A DNA stretch of 64,000 bases from Corythoichthys intestinalis (taxonomy: Eukaryota > Chordata > Actinopteri > Syngnathiformes > Syngnathidae). Position numbers and translations under genes: made by a program. The stretch covers positions 52,915,001 through 52,979,000 of the forward strand of contig NC_080395.1 of assembly GCF_030265065.1 (NCBI RefSeq), given 5' to 3'. Below, piece by piece: positions 27,827 through 44,398 of the stretch. The notes under the pieces were generated by a model. The model saw only the letters and a list, made by a program, of their open reading frames with translations, had not been told where the DNA came from and ran no database searches. The number at the start of each line of letters is the position of its first letter. Position 1 is the stretch's first letter.

Positions 27827-28369
27827 CATCTGATTTGAGTGTAGTGAGTTCATAATTTGTTCTGTATCATGTGTTCGACTGGTTTTGAGGGAAATTAAAT
27901 AACAATGTTGAATTCAATATCCTGACTTGAGACCAACGCGAAACAAATCAAACACAGGGTTTCTGGAATTGTTATATTTTGGTCAGGTAGAATGAGCGGC
28001 AAACCACATGAAATGTAGGATCCAAAAGCTTATGACATTCTTTCAATTCATTTACATTGCAAACATCTTCAAGGTTAGAGAAGTTAATTTAACCAAAGTG
28101 GATACCCAAAAATACACTGAGACATCACTTAGCTGCGCAAAGTACAAAGCAAGACCTGGATACTGACATCTGTGGAGTGTATGCAGTAACTAATTCCTAA
28201 GGCCTAAATTGCTTTGAATTTCAAACTAAAATTATTTTAAATTGGTACAAAGATCACATGACTATATTTTCCCATTTATGTGTGAAATGTTTACAAATAG
28301 AAGTTCAAGGTACAAAAAGGTTTTTGGTCCCTATTCCATTTTTTTTTTTTAAGTTTGTAGAGGAAAAAT

Positions 28370-31300
28370 TCATTTTGCTTCCGCAGAAATGATATGTCCC
28401 CGACAGACTGCTCTGAGCTTAGTCAACGTTGCATTAGACAGACTTCCAGGTTCAGTGAAGATTTTCTAGGACAGGAAAAACAGGTTGATGAAATAGGTCA
28501 CATCAGCAGTTTTCATTTTCTCTACCTTGTCTTACCTGCATGAAAGGATGGCATTCATCCACAAATGGACCGCGTGTCATCTGTTTGAAAATTTGGCATA
28601 TGTCTGGCAGGGATTGGGCTTGTTCAATTAGATTTCTGTAGCGATGAATGAGTGTCAGTGCGACACGGAACAGGATTTTCGAACCTTCATAGAAAAGGCA
28701 GTCCCAAATTCGTAGAACTGTCTGGAACAAGGACATTGATATAAAACAACACATTAATGCTGACAGCAACAAGTGTAATGAGAATTGTTACATTATAATA
28801 CTGCAATTTTAATACTTTCTATAAACGTATAACCCATGAGCAAAGCAAGTAAGACTACAAGTCTTTTCAAACTAGCATTTCCTTTATAAAAGTCACTCAC
28901 CTCAACGGGAAGAATGTCTATGTAGAGACAAATGAACCATCGAGACACTACGAGAGTCCACATAACATTGTGATCCACCATGGCCTTCCAAGCCTTAGGG
29001 GACCTAACCCTCACCAGCTCCCCCAACACCTCCTGGTCCGTTTTCAAGCCAAGCATTTCTGGACTGTAGTAGTCTGCCATCAGACGTGTGCATCACTCAG
29101 GAGGCCATGAAACTGAAGCCATAATACCAAAAACATACATACGCAAATCTGAAAAATACACACCTGGTAAAATCCTGCCAAGGAGTGCATCCATCAGCCA
29201 GAAAGATTTTTCTTCATCTTTTGTTATGATGAGCAGATACCCAGCTATAAAATTCATGCCCTAAGACCGTATCAAAACAGTTGACAGAGTAAAATAGTAA
29301 CTCTACATAGGCGTGGTGGGCTTCAAGCAAGCTGTTAGGCTTAATGGTGAATGAAATGATGGGTTAACAATGCATAATATTCTACAATGCTGTGAAAGAA
29401 GAGATTTCAATTTTACAAAAACAGTCTTGACAGTGACACCGCCAGACAGCACATAGCTAAACATCAAGGGTGTAGGTTTGCATAGGGACAGTAGGGACAC
29501 AACACTACCAACTTTTCAGGATGCTCAAATTGTCCCCACAAACTTATAAGCAACCTTATTGCGTTATATAGTGACTTCAGTTATATGGGTCGTTTAGATT
29601 GTCTTGCCATATGTTGTAAGGATAGAATTGAACCGACCATTATTAAGTGAATTACTTCCATTATGTTCGGCTTACATTGACCCCTTTTCACTTGCTGAAT
29701 GTGCCAGTCCATTCTTCCCTCAAACGCATGTTTGATTGGCTGATGACTTGATTTTTTTATTTATTTTTGTTAAGTTTGGCTGTGCTTGTGGACAAAAGCA
29801 GTAGTGTTTTACCTGAATGAAGGCTCCTTTTTTTATTTTTGTTACACGCTAAGACGTTTTTTTCAGTTATATTTATTTATTTAGACAATGGTGAGTGGTC
29901 TTAAGACATATTATTTTTTGCATTCCTGAAGAATTAAGAGATTATTAACAGGTTTGTATTTATTGTGTATGTTAATATAATTTTAGGTTCAAATATTGCA
30001 ATTTAAATTTGCTGATAAAATCCAGACCTTAATTCTGGTATTTTTCAAAATGTTTCTTTAGTAGTCTTTAAAAACAAAGGCTTGAATTGAATGGTGTATC
30101 ACCTGAACCAACACATATGCACTGCAAAAACACACCTCCTTAAAACTAGTTAAATTCCTTTGTCTTTAGCGTAAATTACTTGAAATAAATGAAATGATCT
30201 GCCAGTGCTTCAAGTAAATTTTACTCACTCAGATTTCTTGAAATAAGCGGAAAAAAACTAGCTGAAAATAAGTTTAACAGACTTATTTTCAGCAAAAAGT
30301 TGGTATATTTAGTCTTTAAAAAAAGCCTGTTTGTCAGAAATGTTCTTAAATCAAGGACAGATATTGTTCAAAACATTGTTTAAAAGCATTTTTTTTTCTG
30401 GATTCAGGTGGGAAAATGACCAACTTTTAGATTAATGGGCTTAATAAGGACAATTAGTTACATTTACTTAATTAAAATGGACTAATCTGATGTATTAATC
30501 TGTTAACTGGTCTTTAAAAGTCAAAACAAGATGGAGAAAATTATTCAACTTTTAAGAAAAATGATCATTTTAAGTCGTTTTAAATTTGCAGTATGAAAGT
30601 TAGAATAAGTCAAAACATATTTATTTTGCATTTATCATTTAGCCCATCAATTAATTAGATTTATATTCATGAGGAATGTAGCCCTGAACTCTGTTCACCC
30701 AATCTATTTGGTCTTATTAATGTCCCGTCCCCAGCAAAAAGTGTACATGCAGCTTATGCTGTTATATCGTCCCTACCAATAGTGGGAGGAAACGTACGCC
30801 CTTGCTATACATAATATGTAAGCTACCAAGGTAATGGATTCATTTTGAAAATCTGTGTTTTGTTACTACACACTTTAAATATTATTATTATTATTATTAT
30901 TATTATTATGCCTTGTATTTATGTAGAGCTTTTCAGGACACTCTACAACACTTTACATTGCTTTATTCTTTCGCTCCACACTAGATGGTGGTAAGCTTCT
31001 ACTAGTATTGTACTGTAGCTACAGCTGCCCTAAGCAGTCTGCAGAAGCAGGCTGCCAATTTGTGCCATCAGCCCTTCTGACTAAATCAACCACTCATTCA
31101 CACTACTTTCGCACAGCCAAGTAGGGTGAAATCTCTTGCCCAAGGATGCAACAACAATGGGCACAAGTGGGAGCTGGATTCGAACCCCCGATCCTTGGAC
31201 AAGCCACTCAACCACCTGCGCCACTGTTGCCCTTTTTTGGACACTGCAAAGGAGCACCATAAAGAACAGGCTCTTTAAAAATCAATTAATTCAACTGGTT

Positions 31301-34300
31301 CCATTAGAGGGGGAAAGCTCAGGATCTGCTGGTCCTCTAAAATGTATGAACAAAAATGTGAAAAATCACAAAGGTGTGGAAATATTCAGTTTTAGTGTTT
31401 TTTTCCCAATTACCTGACAATAACCCACAGCTGCATTGTGCTGACCGTAAGCCCGCAGCACATTGTACAAAGCTTTCTGTAGACACGGGTTGGAGGTCTT
31501 CCGAAACAACACATTGTCAGGAAATGTTCTGTTCAAGTCTTGAAAGGAAAAAAAACACACTTTAAAGGGCAGTCAGTAGTGCAAATACATCTACCAGTGC
31601 ATGCACTACCTCAGGCTCTAGCGTGGATAAAAACAACCTCAAGCTAACCTGTAGAGATGGTCTCCACCACTTTGGGGTCATGTTGGGCACCAAGCAGGGT
31701 CTGGTAGTAGCCTGGATTCTTCTCCAACTGCTCTTGAGCTCCACTAGCCACCATCCAGATCAGAGCCCTATGCTCATTCGGTATCCCCTTACGTATATAA
31801 CGCTTCACTGAAGTAAAAAGGAAAGTTTACTGTGTGCATGACACACTTGTTGTGGCACTTTCCCTTTTCAGACTCACGTTTCACATTCCTCTGCACCTTG
31901 TGTTTGCGCTTCAATAGTTTAGACCACTTGATGGACCTTTGAGTGAGCACCACAAGATACTCCGACATCAGCTCTTCATATGACTCGTAGTCAAAGTCTT
32001 TTGGACGCTCAAAGCCATACGGATCCACACTGTGTGATATATGACAAAATGAAGATTACAGTATTACTTATTAGTGCATTATTGTAGGGATTGGTCTACA
32101 CTTGTTAAAGTTTGTCCTGAACATTTGTACATTCTGTTAAACAAATAAAGAAAAACACACACTCAAAATAAACAGTTAAGAGTTAGGTGCTAGTCTACTT
32201 ATTTAACCAGACTGGATTTGAATGAGAAAATACTTTATGTCTGTCCTACTACCTAAATACAGTACTGTATATACGTTGTTGTGGTGAAAGTGAGTGGCTC
32301 AAAGTAGTACCTTTAAGATGATTAGGTAACATAATAAGCTTCCGTAGCTTAACACTTCAACAAGAGTGATCACTTACAGTATGTGGCAAATAAGCATTGC
32401 AGTCACATACTACAATTCACCTGACCAAATGTTTAAAACTAAATATTTAAAGTAAACGTAAACAGTTTGTAAATAAGTTCATACCAAAGCTTCTATTGCC
32501 CAAAAAAAATACAAGGCCTGAAGCAGGTGACATTAAAAGCCGGTGCAGATGGGTAGTTGGAAAAAAAGATTCCTTTTGACCCACCCCTGCTCCCTACCAG
32601 TTGTTTTGGAATTAATTATTTTGGCTCAATTTACAGTAATGTAGCAAAATGGAGGGATGGATTTTCTAACACACTGCAAAAAGCGTTCACAACACAAAAT
32701 ATTGTGTTTCTCTACTACGGTTTCTCTGACATACAGGGTCAGGCTTAGGAGTGGGAACCTCTTGGTACGTCATGATACGATACGATACGTGATATAAAGC
32801 TTATGATTTGCGATATAAAGCTTACGATAACGATGATCTGATGATCTGATGATATGGCGATACAACGATTATCGCTACATTGGTCAGGAAATCATTGTAG
32901 GATATTCTACAAACAACTAATGAACAGAAAAAACAAGCTTCTGTGAATTGGAATGTGTTTATCACTAGTAGATGTCCAATCCATTTGAAGTGGGAGGGTG
33001 GCAGCGAATGAACATTTGTGTGATGAACATCCCTCCCACTTCAAACGTATTAACGTCTATAGCCGTCAGTGGCAGCCAATGCCAGGCAATGAGGTAATTT
33101 TGGGCCATTTAAGGTCATTTACCTGTTGATTTTCAGTTACTTCCTGTTGATTTTCACAACACCCTGTGTGGTTGCTGCACCCAGGTTATGGAATAGTCTT
33201 CCCCCTGAAATCCGCACCACTACAAATTTGGGCCTTTTTAAATCTCGTTTAAAGACACACCTTTTTAGACTCGCCTTTCCCCAAGATTAGTCTAGCCTGG
33301 TTCTATTTCTATAGGGTTTTTAATGTTTTCGGATTTGATCAGTTTTATTGTTTTATTTGCTGTCTGACTTTAACCGTGACGCGTTGTTTCGTTTCTTTTT
33401 TCTTTTTTTCTTCCTAATGTCATTGTATAATACTTTCCTGCCTTTTATTTACTATGTGCCATGTTTGTCTTTGTTGTAAAGCACTTTGGGGACCTTTCGG
33501 GTTTTGTAAAGGGCTATATAAATAAATTTGATTTGATTTGATTTTGGAGTATTTTATGGGTCACTTCCTGTTTGAGTTACAGAACAGGACGTGACCTGGG
33601 AATCACCCAAATGAATAGGCAGTGACTCAAACTCAACAGGAAATTACCTGTAAATGCCCTAAAATGAACTGCAAGTCACCTGTAAATTCTGAATGACTGT
33701 GGATGCTCTGGTTTCGAATGAGCGAACATTCCCAGTTTAAATGGATTGGGCGTCGTGCACCGTCAATGCAGCCTTGTACCATGCACCTGGTTGGTTCCTT
33801 TTTATTTTATTTTTTTTTAGACATTGATACCTTTTTAAAACGAAAACAATTCTTGGCAGGAGCATATCAATAACCTTTTGGGATACAAAGTATCACGATA
33901 TATCATCATTTTGATATTTTGTCACACCCCTAGTCAGGCTAATCTGATATGACCATATTAACCCTTTATAGGGCAAGTGACCTGTTGTCCACATACATGG
34001 ACATCATGTTTTGGGTCATACTGTATATAAAGATAATAACAATAATCCATATTAGATAACTATTATACTGTATATATTTTTAAGAATAACTAGGAATTAA
34101 GATGAATCAAATGATAAAGAAACTAAATTCATCAAATTAAAGTGAATTAAATCAGAAAAACACTATGAGTTATGACCCCTAGTCAAAATTATTGACTGCA
34201 TTGACATTTGCTGCCGCCAATGCAACCAATGAGTTAAGCGAGTACTCTATGAAGGGTTAAGTCTATTCCTGAGTCTTTTGAGAAATGTGTATACTGTATA

Positions 34301-34613
34301 TTGTAATTGGCTATAATGTTATAGTTGTCACGGAGTGTCTCGTGTGCCCCACAAGTTGTCGCGGTCTTTCAGTCATGTCCCACCATGAGTTTTCGACAGG
34401 TAATGCAACTCGGAACGGAACTAGTTTGATCGTACAGCTACGCAGGATTTCGCGTACATCACAAGTATTGTGAAACTATGGCAATAACTATGATATGATT
34501 AGATGAACTTGTTCTGCACGAGATTTAACTGGTAGATTTTAGATGAAATGTCCGTACCTGTCCACTCTCTCTTTGGCTGTGTCGCAGGAGGAAGGAGTCC
34601 TGTTTTTTTCCAT
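28370..34613 (-). CDS. grtp1: Growth hormone-regulated TBC protein 1 (Rab GAP family)
   Basis: Eight exons, minus strand: 34613-34558, 32029-31878, 31807-31649, 31538-31414, 29260-29164, 29073-28901, 28721-28536, 28465-28370. They total 347 aa. The N-terminus reads VDPYGFERPKDFDYESYEE. The TBC domain follows with its three fingerprint motifs: GIPNEHRALIWMVASG, ISTDLNRTFPDNV with the arginine finger, and VGYCQGMNFIAGYL with the glutamine finger. DYYSPEMLGLKTDQEVLGEL and VLRIWDCLFYEGSKILFRVAL follow. Both catalytic finger residues are present, so GAP activity toward a Rab is plausible; the partner Rab is not known from sequence. Exon 3 is read from the CAG acceptor that gives NVKLKRYIRKG. Intron 1 is large and holds a nested hAT element. 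Confidence 0.94.
29465..30804. mobile_element. MITE family with CAAGGG ends, copy 1 (GRTP1 intron 4)
   Basis: The left end CAAGGGTGTAGGTTTGCATA and right end, inverted, CAAGGGCGTACGTTTCCTCC match. Both ends align over about 280 bp (left) and 170 bp (right) with the copy at 62199-63168, while the middles differ. A second MITE is nested at about 30119-30594. Confidence 0.75.
30119..30594. mobile_element. Nested MITE with CACTGCAAAAA ends
   Basis: Starts GCACTGCAAAAACACACC and ends AAATTTGCAGTA. The inside carries repeated CTTGAAATAA and ACTTATTTTC motifs in both orientations, typical of a common teleost MITE. It sits inside copy 1 of the CAAGGG family. Confidence 0.65.
30880..31236 (-). mobile_element. 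tRNA-related SINE with ATT microsatellite tail
   Basis: On the minus strand the head begins GGGCAACAGTGGCGCAGGTG and contains GGGGGTTCGAATC, a box B sequence. The body runs to an AGAGCTCTACATAAATACAAGG-like tail, followed by (AAT)n at 30880-30909. It lies in GRTP1 intron 4. Confidence 0.75.
32968..33095. mobile_element. Palindromic MITE
   Basis: Central motif CCATTTGAAGTGGGAGG with its mirror CCTCCCACTTCAAACG, and outer arm GCCGTCAGTGGCAGCCAATG. It is nested within the 32750-33945 element. Confidence 0.65.
33180..33543 (+). mobile_element. LINE 3' end (C-terminal codons and tail)
   Basis: The reading LFKSRLKTHLFRLAF is the usual C-terminal end of a teleost LINE ORF. A 3' UTR follows with AAAGCACTTTGGGGACC and a GGCTATATAAATAAATTTG end, then short TTTGATTTGATT tail repeats. 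The 5' part is absent. Confidence 0.75.
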
Positions 34614-36764
34614 AGCTTCTCTTTATTTTCACCCACTTTGGCTCCTTCTTCCTCTTTAGCCTTACCTTGGTATATCCAGATTTTAGCTTTAGTTTTAGGT
34701 AGAGTTCTTTAAGGTGGATTGTTTTGTTGTTGTTTAACAACACTGGTTCACCAATGGGAGATCTCTTTTGCCCCGGAGTATCTTTACACGCTATTCTTGA
34801 CAATGAAAGACATTGAGTATCAAATTCATCGTTGTTTTCTTTCTCTGGCTACTCAAGTAAAGAGATCCAGTTCGCCATATGGAGAGAACTTGCAGTCGGA
34901 CTTTTTCCTCCATTCAAATGCACCTGCTCTGCTTCTTCGTCACATCGGAAAAGTACCGCGCCAAAGAGCTCGAGGAATAAATGCAGTCCGGACATGAAGA
35001 TCTGAAGTTTGCTGCCTAGTTGAAGATTTGCTTGATCTCCTAAGGAACTTCGTGGAAAAAGGTTTCAGGCTCGTCGGGCTTGAACTGGGACTCGCATGTA
35101 AATTAAATCACGTGGTGCATTCACGTGAATCAGGTAACGTCAAACTCTTGTTTCCTTAAATACATATTCCTGTACTGTACATTACAGTGGCAGTTGTGGC
35201 TTTAGTCCGTTCATTTGGTTAAACAGGCCAATCATGTGTAGATGTAACATGAAGATGTAACGGAATCAAAGCAACGCATTATATTCGAACCATTAAGTTT
35301 ATCTGTTGTTTTAACCTCCTACCTACAGTATGTCTGTATATACAACAACGATTAACTCATATAATTTCTCTTTTAAACACTTTTTTAATCTTCGTTTGAG
35401 ATTTTATTGGTATACTCTCCATACCTTCTCATGTATTTTTAAATTGCCCCTCGGGAACAAATATAATGCTCTGAATCTGAAACGCACTGCTGTCAAGTAA
35501 AAACACTTTTCAGTGGACAGCGCTCTTAAAGGGACAGTCTGCACCTTTATCACGTGCCTAGCGGCGGAAATGATCTTGTTTAAAACTGGGGGGAAAACAG
35601 ACAAACACAGAATTTAGGTTTTTCCTGATGAGTAGTAGTTGAGAAAATCATATTTAAAAGCTACTATTTGCAAGCGGTGGCTGCATGACATGAATCCAGA
35701 CATTTTATCATTGCTTGTGCTATTTTAGCCAATCAAATGCGAGTATTTAGGATTGGCCGCCCTTTCTTGTGACGTCATTAATACTTCGAATCACATTCAC
35801 CTGTGAGCGAGTCTATCAGTGTGTATTTATGTGGGTATAACTAAAACCACACTCTGCACTCTTAAGCGGTGTCATTGTTTTGTAATTATTACGAATTAAT
35901 TTCTCCATTATCAGAGGTTAATTCATTTTTGATTTGCAAACTTCTTTAAAGCTCTTTTTATACATTTTTTATTTGAGCTTTCTGATACATGAACATCATG
36001 AATAGTTGACAGCAAAACCGAAGGTAAAAATTAACCCCCATCTTTTTCATGGTCTATTCGGTATGAGAGAAAAAAATGTTTGAATAAATTAACAATAATA
36101 CTAAAGTTGTCTTTAACAGACTAACATAATTGTGTTTGGCTCTACCATGAACCAGGACTTCCATCTATTTGACATAAACCATACTTATGCATCACACTTA
36201 TAAAACAAAAACAAAAAACACAAAACATATCTGTATTCAGTAAACAAACAACAACCACAAAAACACATCACTTGAACATTCAATAACACAATTATTAATT
36301 ATTTGAATATGAACATTTAAGAGTTTTGGTCTCTGTCACCTACTTCAGGGGAGAGGCTGCAGCACCCATGTGAGTTAAAGCGGTACAGAAGATGTATGTG
36401 TATGGGTATGTGTTTGGTCTCATTATCCCATGTCTGTATTTAAGATCCCCTTGTGCAGTGATCATCTATGGCAGCGTCTCGTTCTGCATCCATGCTCAAC
36501 TTGTTCTGTTCCCTCCTCCCAAAGTAAGTTTTGATACCCCGTCTTTTATTAGTACTCCAGAGGTTTGTTTACACTTTGCTTTTCTGGACTTGATTTTATT
36601 TTTTGTCACCGTTATTAAACAATTTTTCACCACGCCTGTCTGCCTCACCTCCGATTCCCTGCATTTGGGTCTACCTCGCCTCTGCACCTTGACAGAATGA
36701 ATGACAAAGGTTGCATCTTCAATTTTATTTCAATGACTTAAACGTCAAATTGCGATTTACTCAA
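34614..36764. other. Spacer between GRTP1 5' end and ADPRHL1 3' end
   Basis: The GRTP1 promoter should lie in the first few hundred bases, but I see no decisive motif. No exon could be supported on either strand; open frames at 34719-34997 and 35404-35604 have no family resemblance. An LTR-like fragment may lie at about 36390-36700. Confidence 0.55.
36390..36700 (+). mobile_element. Possible solo LTR fragment of a Gypsy-like retrotransposon (fossil)
   Basis: A stretch with promoter-like and polyadenylation-like sequence, ending in CATTTGGGTCTACCTCGCC-type sequence often found at the 3' end of teleost LTRs. No internal genes are present. The family assignment is tentative; it is old and partial. 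Confidence 0.25.
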
Positions 36765-36774
36765 TTTATTTATT
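36765..36774 (-). terminator. Candidate polyadenylation signal for the long ADPRHL1 transcript
   Basis: On the minus strand AATAAA appears about 270 bp after the stop of the 37046-38984 exon. Confidence 0.5.
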
Positions 36775-37045
36775 GATCACACAGCTAATAGGCTACACAC
36801 AGACATAATTCAAAGACCTCACTCAAGTTACAAAAATGGTAAAGAACTTGTGAAATTACGGTAGTTATTTTATAATTGGGAAAAGGACCTAAATGTTATA
36901 ATGTATTTTTTGTCATGTGTCATGTTTTTATCTTGAATTCATACGATCTTATTCAGTTTACGGTCTACAAAGTTATCGAAAAACAGTAGTAGCAATTTTT
37001 AAACCTCCTGTAATGTGACTTTTGTACAGTATAATTGTTGCCAAT

Positions 37046-38984
37046 CTAGAAAGTAAAGGTATCTGTGAAACGAATGACTTTGGGTTTGTATGTCTGCTTG
37101 ACAGATGGGTCCCCATAGTTTATTGACGTATATTTTGGTCTCTGAATCTTTTGGGTCATTTGTAATTGCGTTTGAGCAGGGTACATTAGCATACTGAAAG
37201 CGGCCTCATGTTGAGAACAGTGTGGTACTTCTGCACTTCTCTTTTCTTTGTCTCCTTCAACCCCTTCATCCTCGTCATGTTTTAGCTGAAATGTTGTTTC
37301 TGCTGCTGCATGGACACTTTGCACCTTAATGTCAAAAGGACAAGGCTCTTCAAAAGTTCCCTTTGTCCTTAATCCAGCTTCAAAAACATTTTTAGAAGCA
37401 TTTGGTGATAAAGTCCACATTTCAGCCAAAGCAGTCTCTGTGTGCAGTGCTGGTTGACAGGAGGCATGCATAATTTCATCACATTGTTGGGCATCAATTC
37501 TACAAATGTGTGGAAATATATAGTTCTGCATTCCTCTCTGACTAGCTACAACTTTTTGCCGATTTGGGTCATGCATCAGTTCTTTACCAATCGAGCTATA
37601 GTCGCTAGTACGAATGGAGAATCCTCCTATATATGTTTCTTCCATGTTTTTCATGTCAAGGCCGGATAAAGTTTCATGTTTATGTCTCTTGAAATATTGT
37701 TTAGGTGAAGATTCCCAACATGTTGACCATAGCATAGTGGATGGAAGAACAACTGCCAAATGGCACTTGAGTGGGGTATCTCTTTGCAGAACAAGGCTGT
37801 ACTGCCAAGGGAGAGACCAATGTGTTACACATCTAACATTGATTGTCTCTTGACTAGCATAGTTCAATTTAACTGATGTACATTTTTTTCCTTCACATTG
37901 TGTTTTACCAGAACCCCAACATTTTGCACCACCATTCATGTTATCTACTAAATGAGAACTCGTGTTATCCAAATCTGGTTGCATTTGCTCTACGTTCAAG
38001 TTCAGGTATTCCTTCTTTTCTGGCTTTTTATGGCCCTTATTTGTTCTCTGATTTGATGTCAATAACGTTGTTAAACCTTTTGATTTCACATTTTTACACT
38101 GTATTTGTTTGTGAGCAATTGCATCCATGACTGGTTTGTGCCCACCTTCACAGTAAACAACCTTCTGTTTTATGCTTATTGTTCCCGAAGGTCTCTCACA
38201 TGAACATTTTGATTTGATCCCCTTGGACACAATGGCGATATTCTCAAACCTCTGCATCAGGCAGGACATGAGGATCCCTTTTCCAATTACTGTTGTGTTC
38301 ATTGACTGCTTTGATGCTTTCAATCCAATTTCCTTCTGCTCAGTCATGGCAAACTTGGACACAATATCTTTTACACTCCAGGCTCTCTTCAGCTTGTGCT
38401 CCCGTATTTCTTTGTTAGTTTTGTGCATTGTATGTGCACCATCTTGCTTGTGATTATGAGCACCTGCCATACCTCTCCTGGGTGCCAGAGTTCCTACCTC
38501 CCTTCTGTTTGTCAGTGTAGGTTTGGGCGTGGACCTTATGAATTTGGACTGGAGCAGTCGGAATTTAGTAAGGCGCTGGGGCACTGGTTCTTCTACCTGA
38601 TCTGCACCAGACATTGTTTTACAAATTTCTTGTTTCTGTTCTTTTCGTTTCTTTTCTGCAATTTTAGGACTGTTTTCCGAAGTTTCTCTTTTGATCATTT
38701 TATTAACGGCCTGAATCACTGGCATGTCACTTGTTTTAAATTCATTCATTTTAACCGATGTCTGTATTTTCTGAACAGGGGAATCCCTCGTTTTCTCATG
38801 GGAAGTTGTAAAAACTAGCTCATCTAAATCTTGAGTTCTAGTAGTCCTGTTGAATAGGTCCTGTGTCAGGTAGTGCAGGAGAGTTTCCAGAATCCCTCGG
38901 AGCACTGGACGACAGTTGCGGTCTCTTAACAACTTCCGCAACGTACTGGCATCGGGGGTGATACAGGCTTTCTGAGAATCTGGT
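37046..38984 (-). CDS. adprhl1: Alternative 3' terminal exon of ADPRHL1 (long isoform)
   Basis: A single open exon of 1939 nt follows a CTATAG acceptor and starts PDSQKACITPDASTLRKLL. It can be joined in frame from a GTGCAT donor inside exon 7 (exon end 40260), which would replace the short C-terminus after SAEK and give 999 aa in all. The extension is basic and probably disordered. It contains short patches that look conserved, such as VPQRLTKFRLLQSKF and LKRAWSVKDIVSKFAMTEQ, and ends KVIRFTDTFTF. No known domain is seen. From memory, a long heart isoform with such a tail has been described in other vertebrates. The chance of 650 open codons in this AT-rich region is very small, which supports a coding role. 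Confidence 0.75.
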
Positions 38985-40243
38985 CTATAGAAAATAAAGG
39001 ATATGCAAAACTTAATCCACATGACTAGGCTTTGTAAACACAACTATGATGTCATCTATGTTCAATTTTTTTTCCCAAATATGTGCATTTTAATATAGCT
39101 GCCACTGACTAAGTAACAGTTAAACAAAGATTTTGTTAGATTCCCCCCATGGGACAAACTGAAGCCACGTGCGTGATAAATGATACAAAAACACATTATA
39201 ACAAAACATGTAAATTTGTCATACTGAAGATCTGCAACCTTTCAATGAAATCAATTATATTTTTAGTTGACGAGTATTTACCTGTTATATCAAATAAGCA
39301 ACCATACTGCTGATGGAAGAAAAAAAACCTGATAAAGTGAAAAAAGGTAATTATTTTTCTTTTTTATGGCTACACCTATGATTTTTTAAGAACTGCATAT
39401 CTAAAAGGGTTAAAGAGAAAAGTAATATACTGCCTGCCGTACTAATCAACCAACTTTTCATTAATTAGGCAGACTTGATTAGTTCATTGCACTATAGGAT
39501 AATTTGGGCAGAATAAAAAAATGTAGAAAACATCCAGTAACATTGTTCAGAAATGTCAAAAGAAAGGTCAGGGGCTTTAAGCACATTTAAGTACAATTTA
39601 ATCACTGTGATGTTATTGTTAATTCACATGCTATAACTAATGGGTGAGTCACAGTTCAAATCACAATCAATGTTTCTAGATACATAAGTACTGTTGTGCT
39701 ATACATACTGTAACTGTCATGGATGAATTACTCCAGAAGACTGACAAATGACAGTTGAATAATTATATCTCAAATGACATGTCATTAAAAGTATTTAAAT
39801 TAGATTAATATTATGTGCGAAATGTATTCTATTGATGAACATTGATCCAGAGAAAACTGTGGTTTCAGTGGTCTAAATACAGGTTAGCAGCAAAGGGAAG
39901 TGTAAGGTGTTACCATTGTTTGCTTTAAGGTGTCATAAGATTACTTATTCCCATGGCAATGAAACACAATCCATACATTTTATATTAAAATCCATTCTAT
40001 AATAATATTAAATATACTGTACTTAATGTGGAAAACAGGCATATTAGTTAATTGAACTCACTGAAACGCAATAGCTTAACCTCTCATGTAATTCATTGCA
40101 GAAATAGTAGGTGGTTGATGGGTAGCAGGTCAAGGTGAAAAGATGGAAAGGGTGAAAAGAGAATGTTACAGTAGAAGTGCAGGATGAGAGATCTTTGGCT
40201 CGTGCAGTTCCATTGAAAGCTATTCTGCTTGTGAAGTGCAGTT

Positions 40244-44398
<4,155 letters not shown>

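Larger units (their letters stand above)
32750..33945. mobile_element. hAT-like element hosting a MITE and a LINE tail (GRTP1 intron 1)
   Basis: The left end AGGAGTGGGAACCTCTTGG with ATACGATACGATACG and the right end (inverted) CTAGGGGTGTGACAAAATATC form the ends of a teleost non-autonomous hAT family. Inside lie the palindromic MITE at 32968-33095 and the LINE 3' end at 33180-33543, so at least two later insertions are layered. Confidence 0.6.

Noticed and set aside
37442-38818. Several plus-strand open frames of 75-140 codons
   Set aside because: They are shadows of the long ADPRHL1 exon on the minus strand and have no start or splice context.
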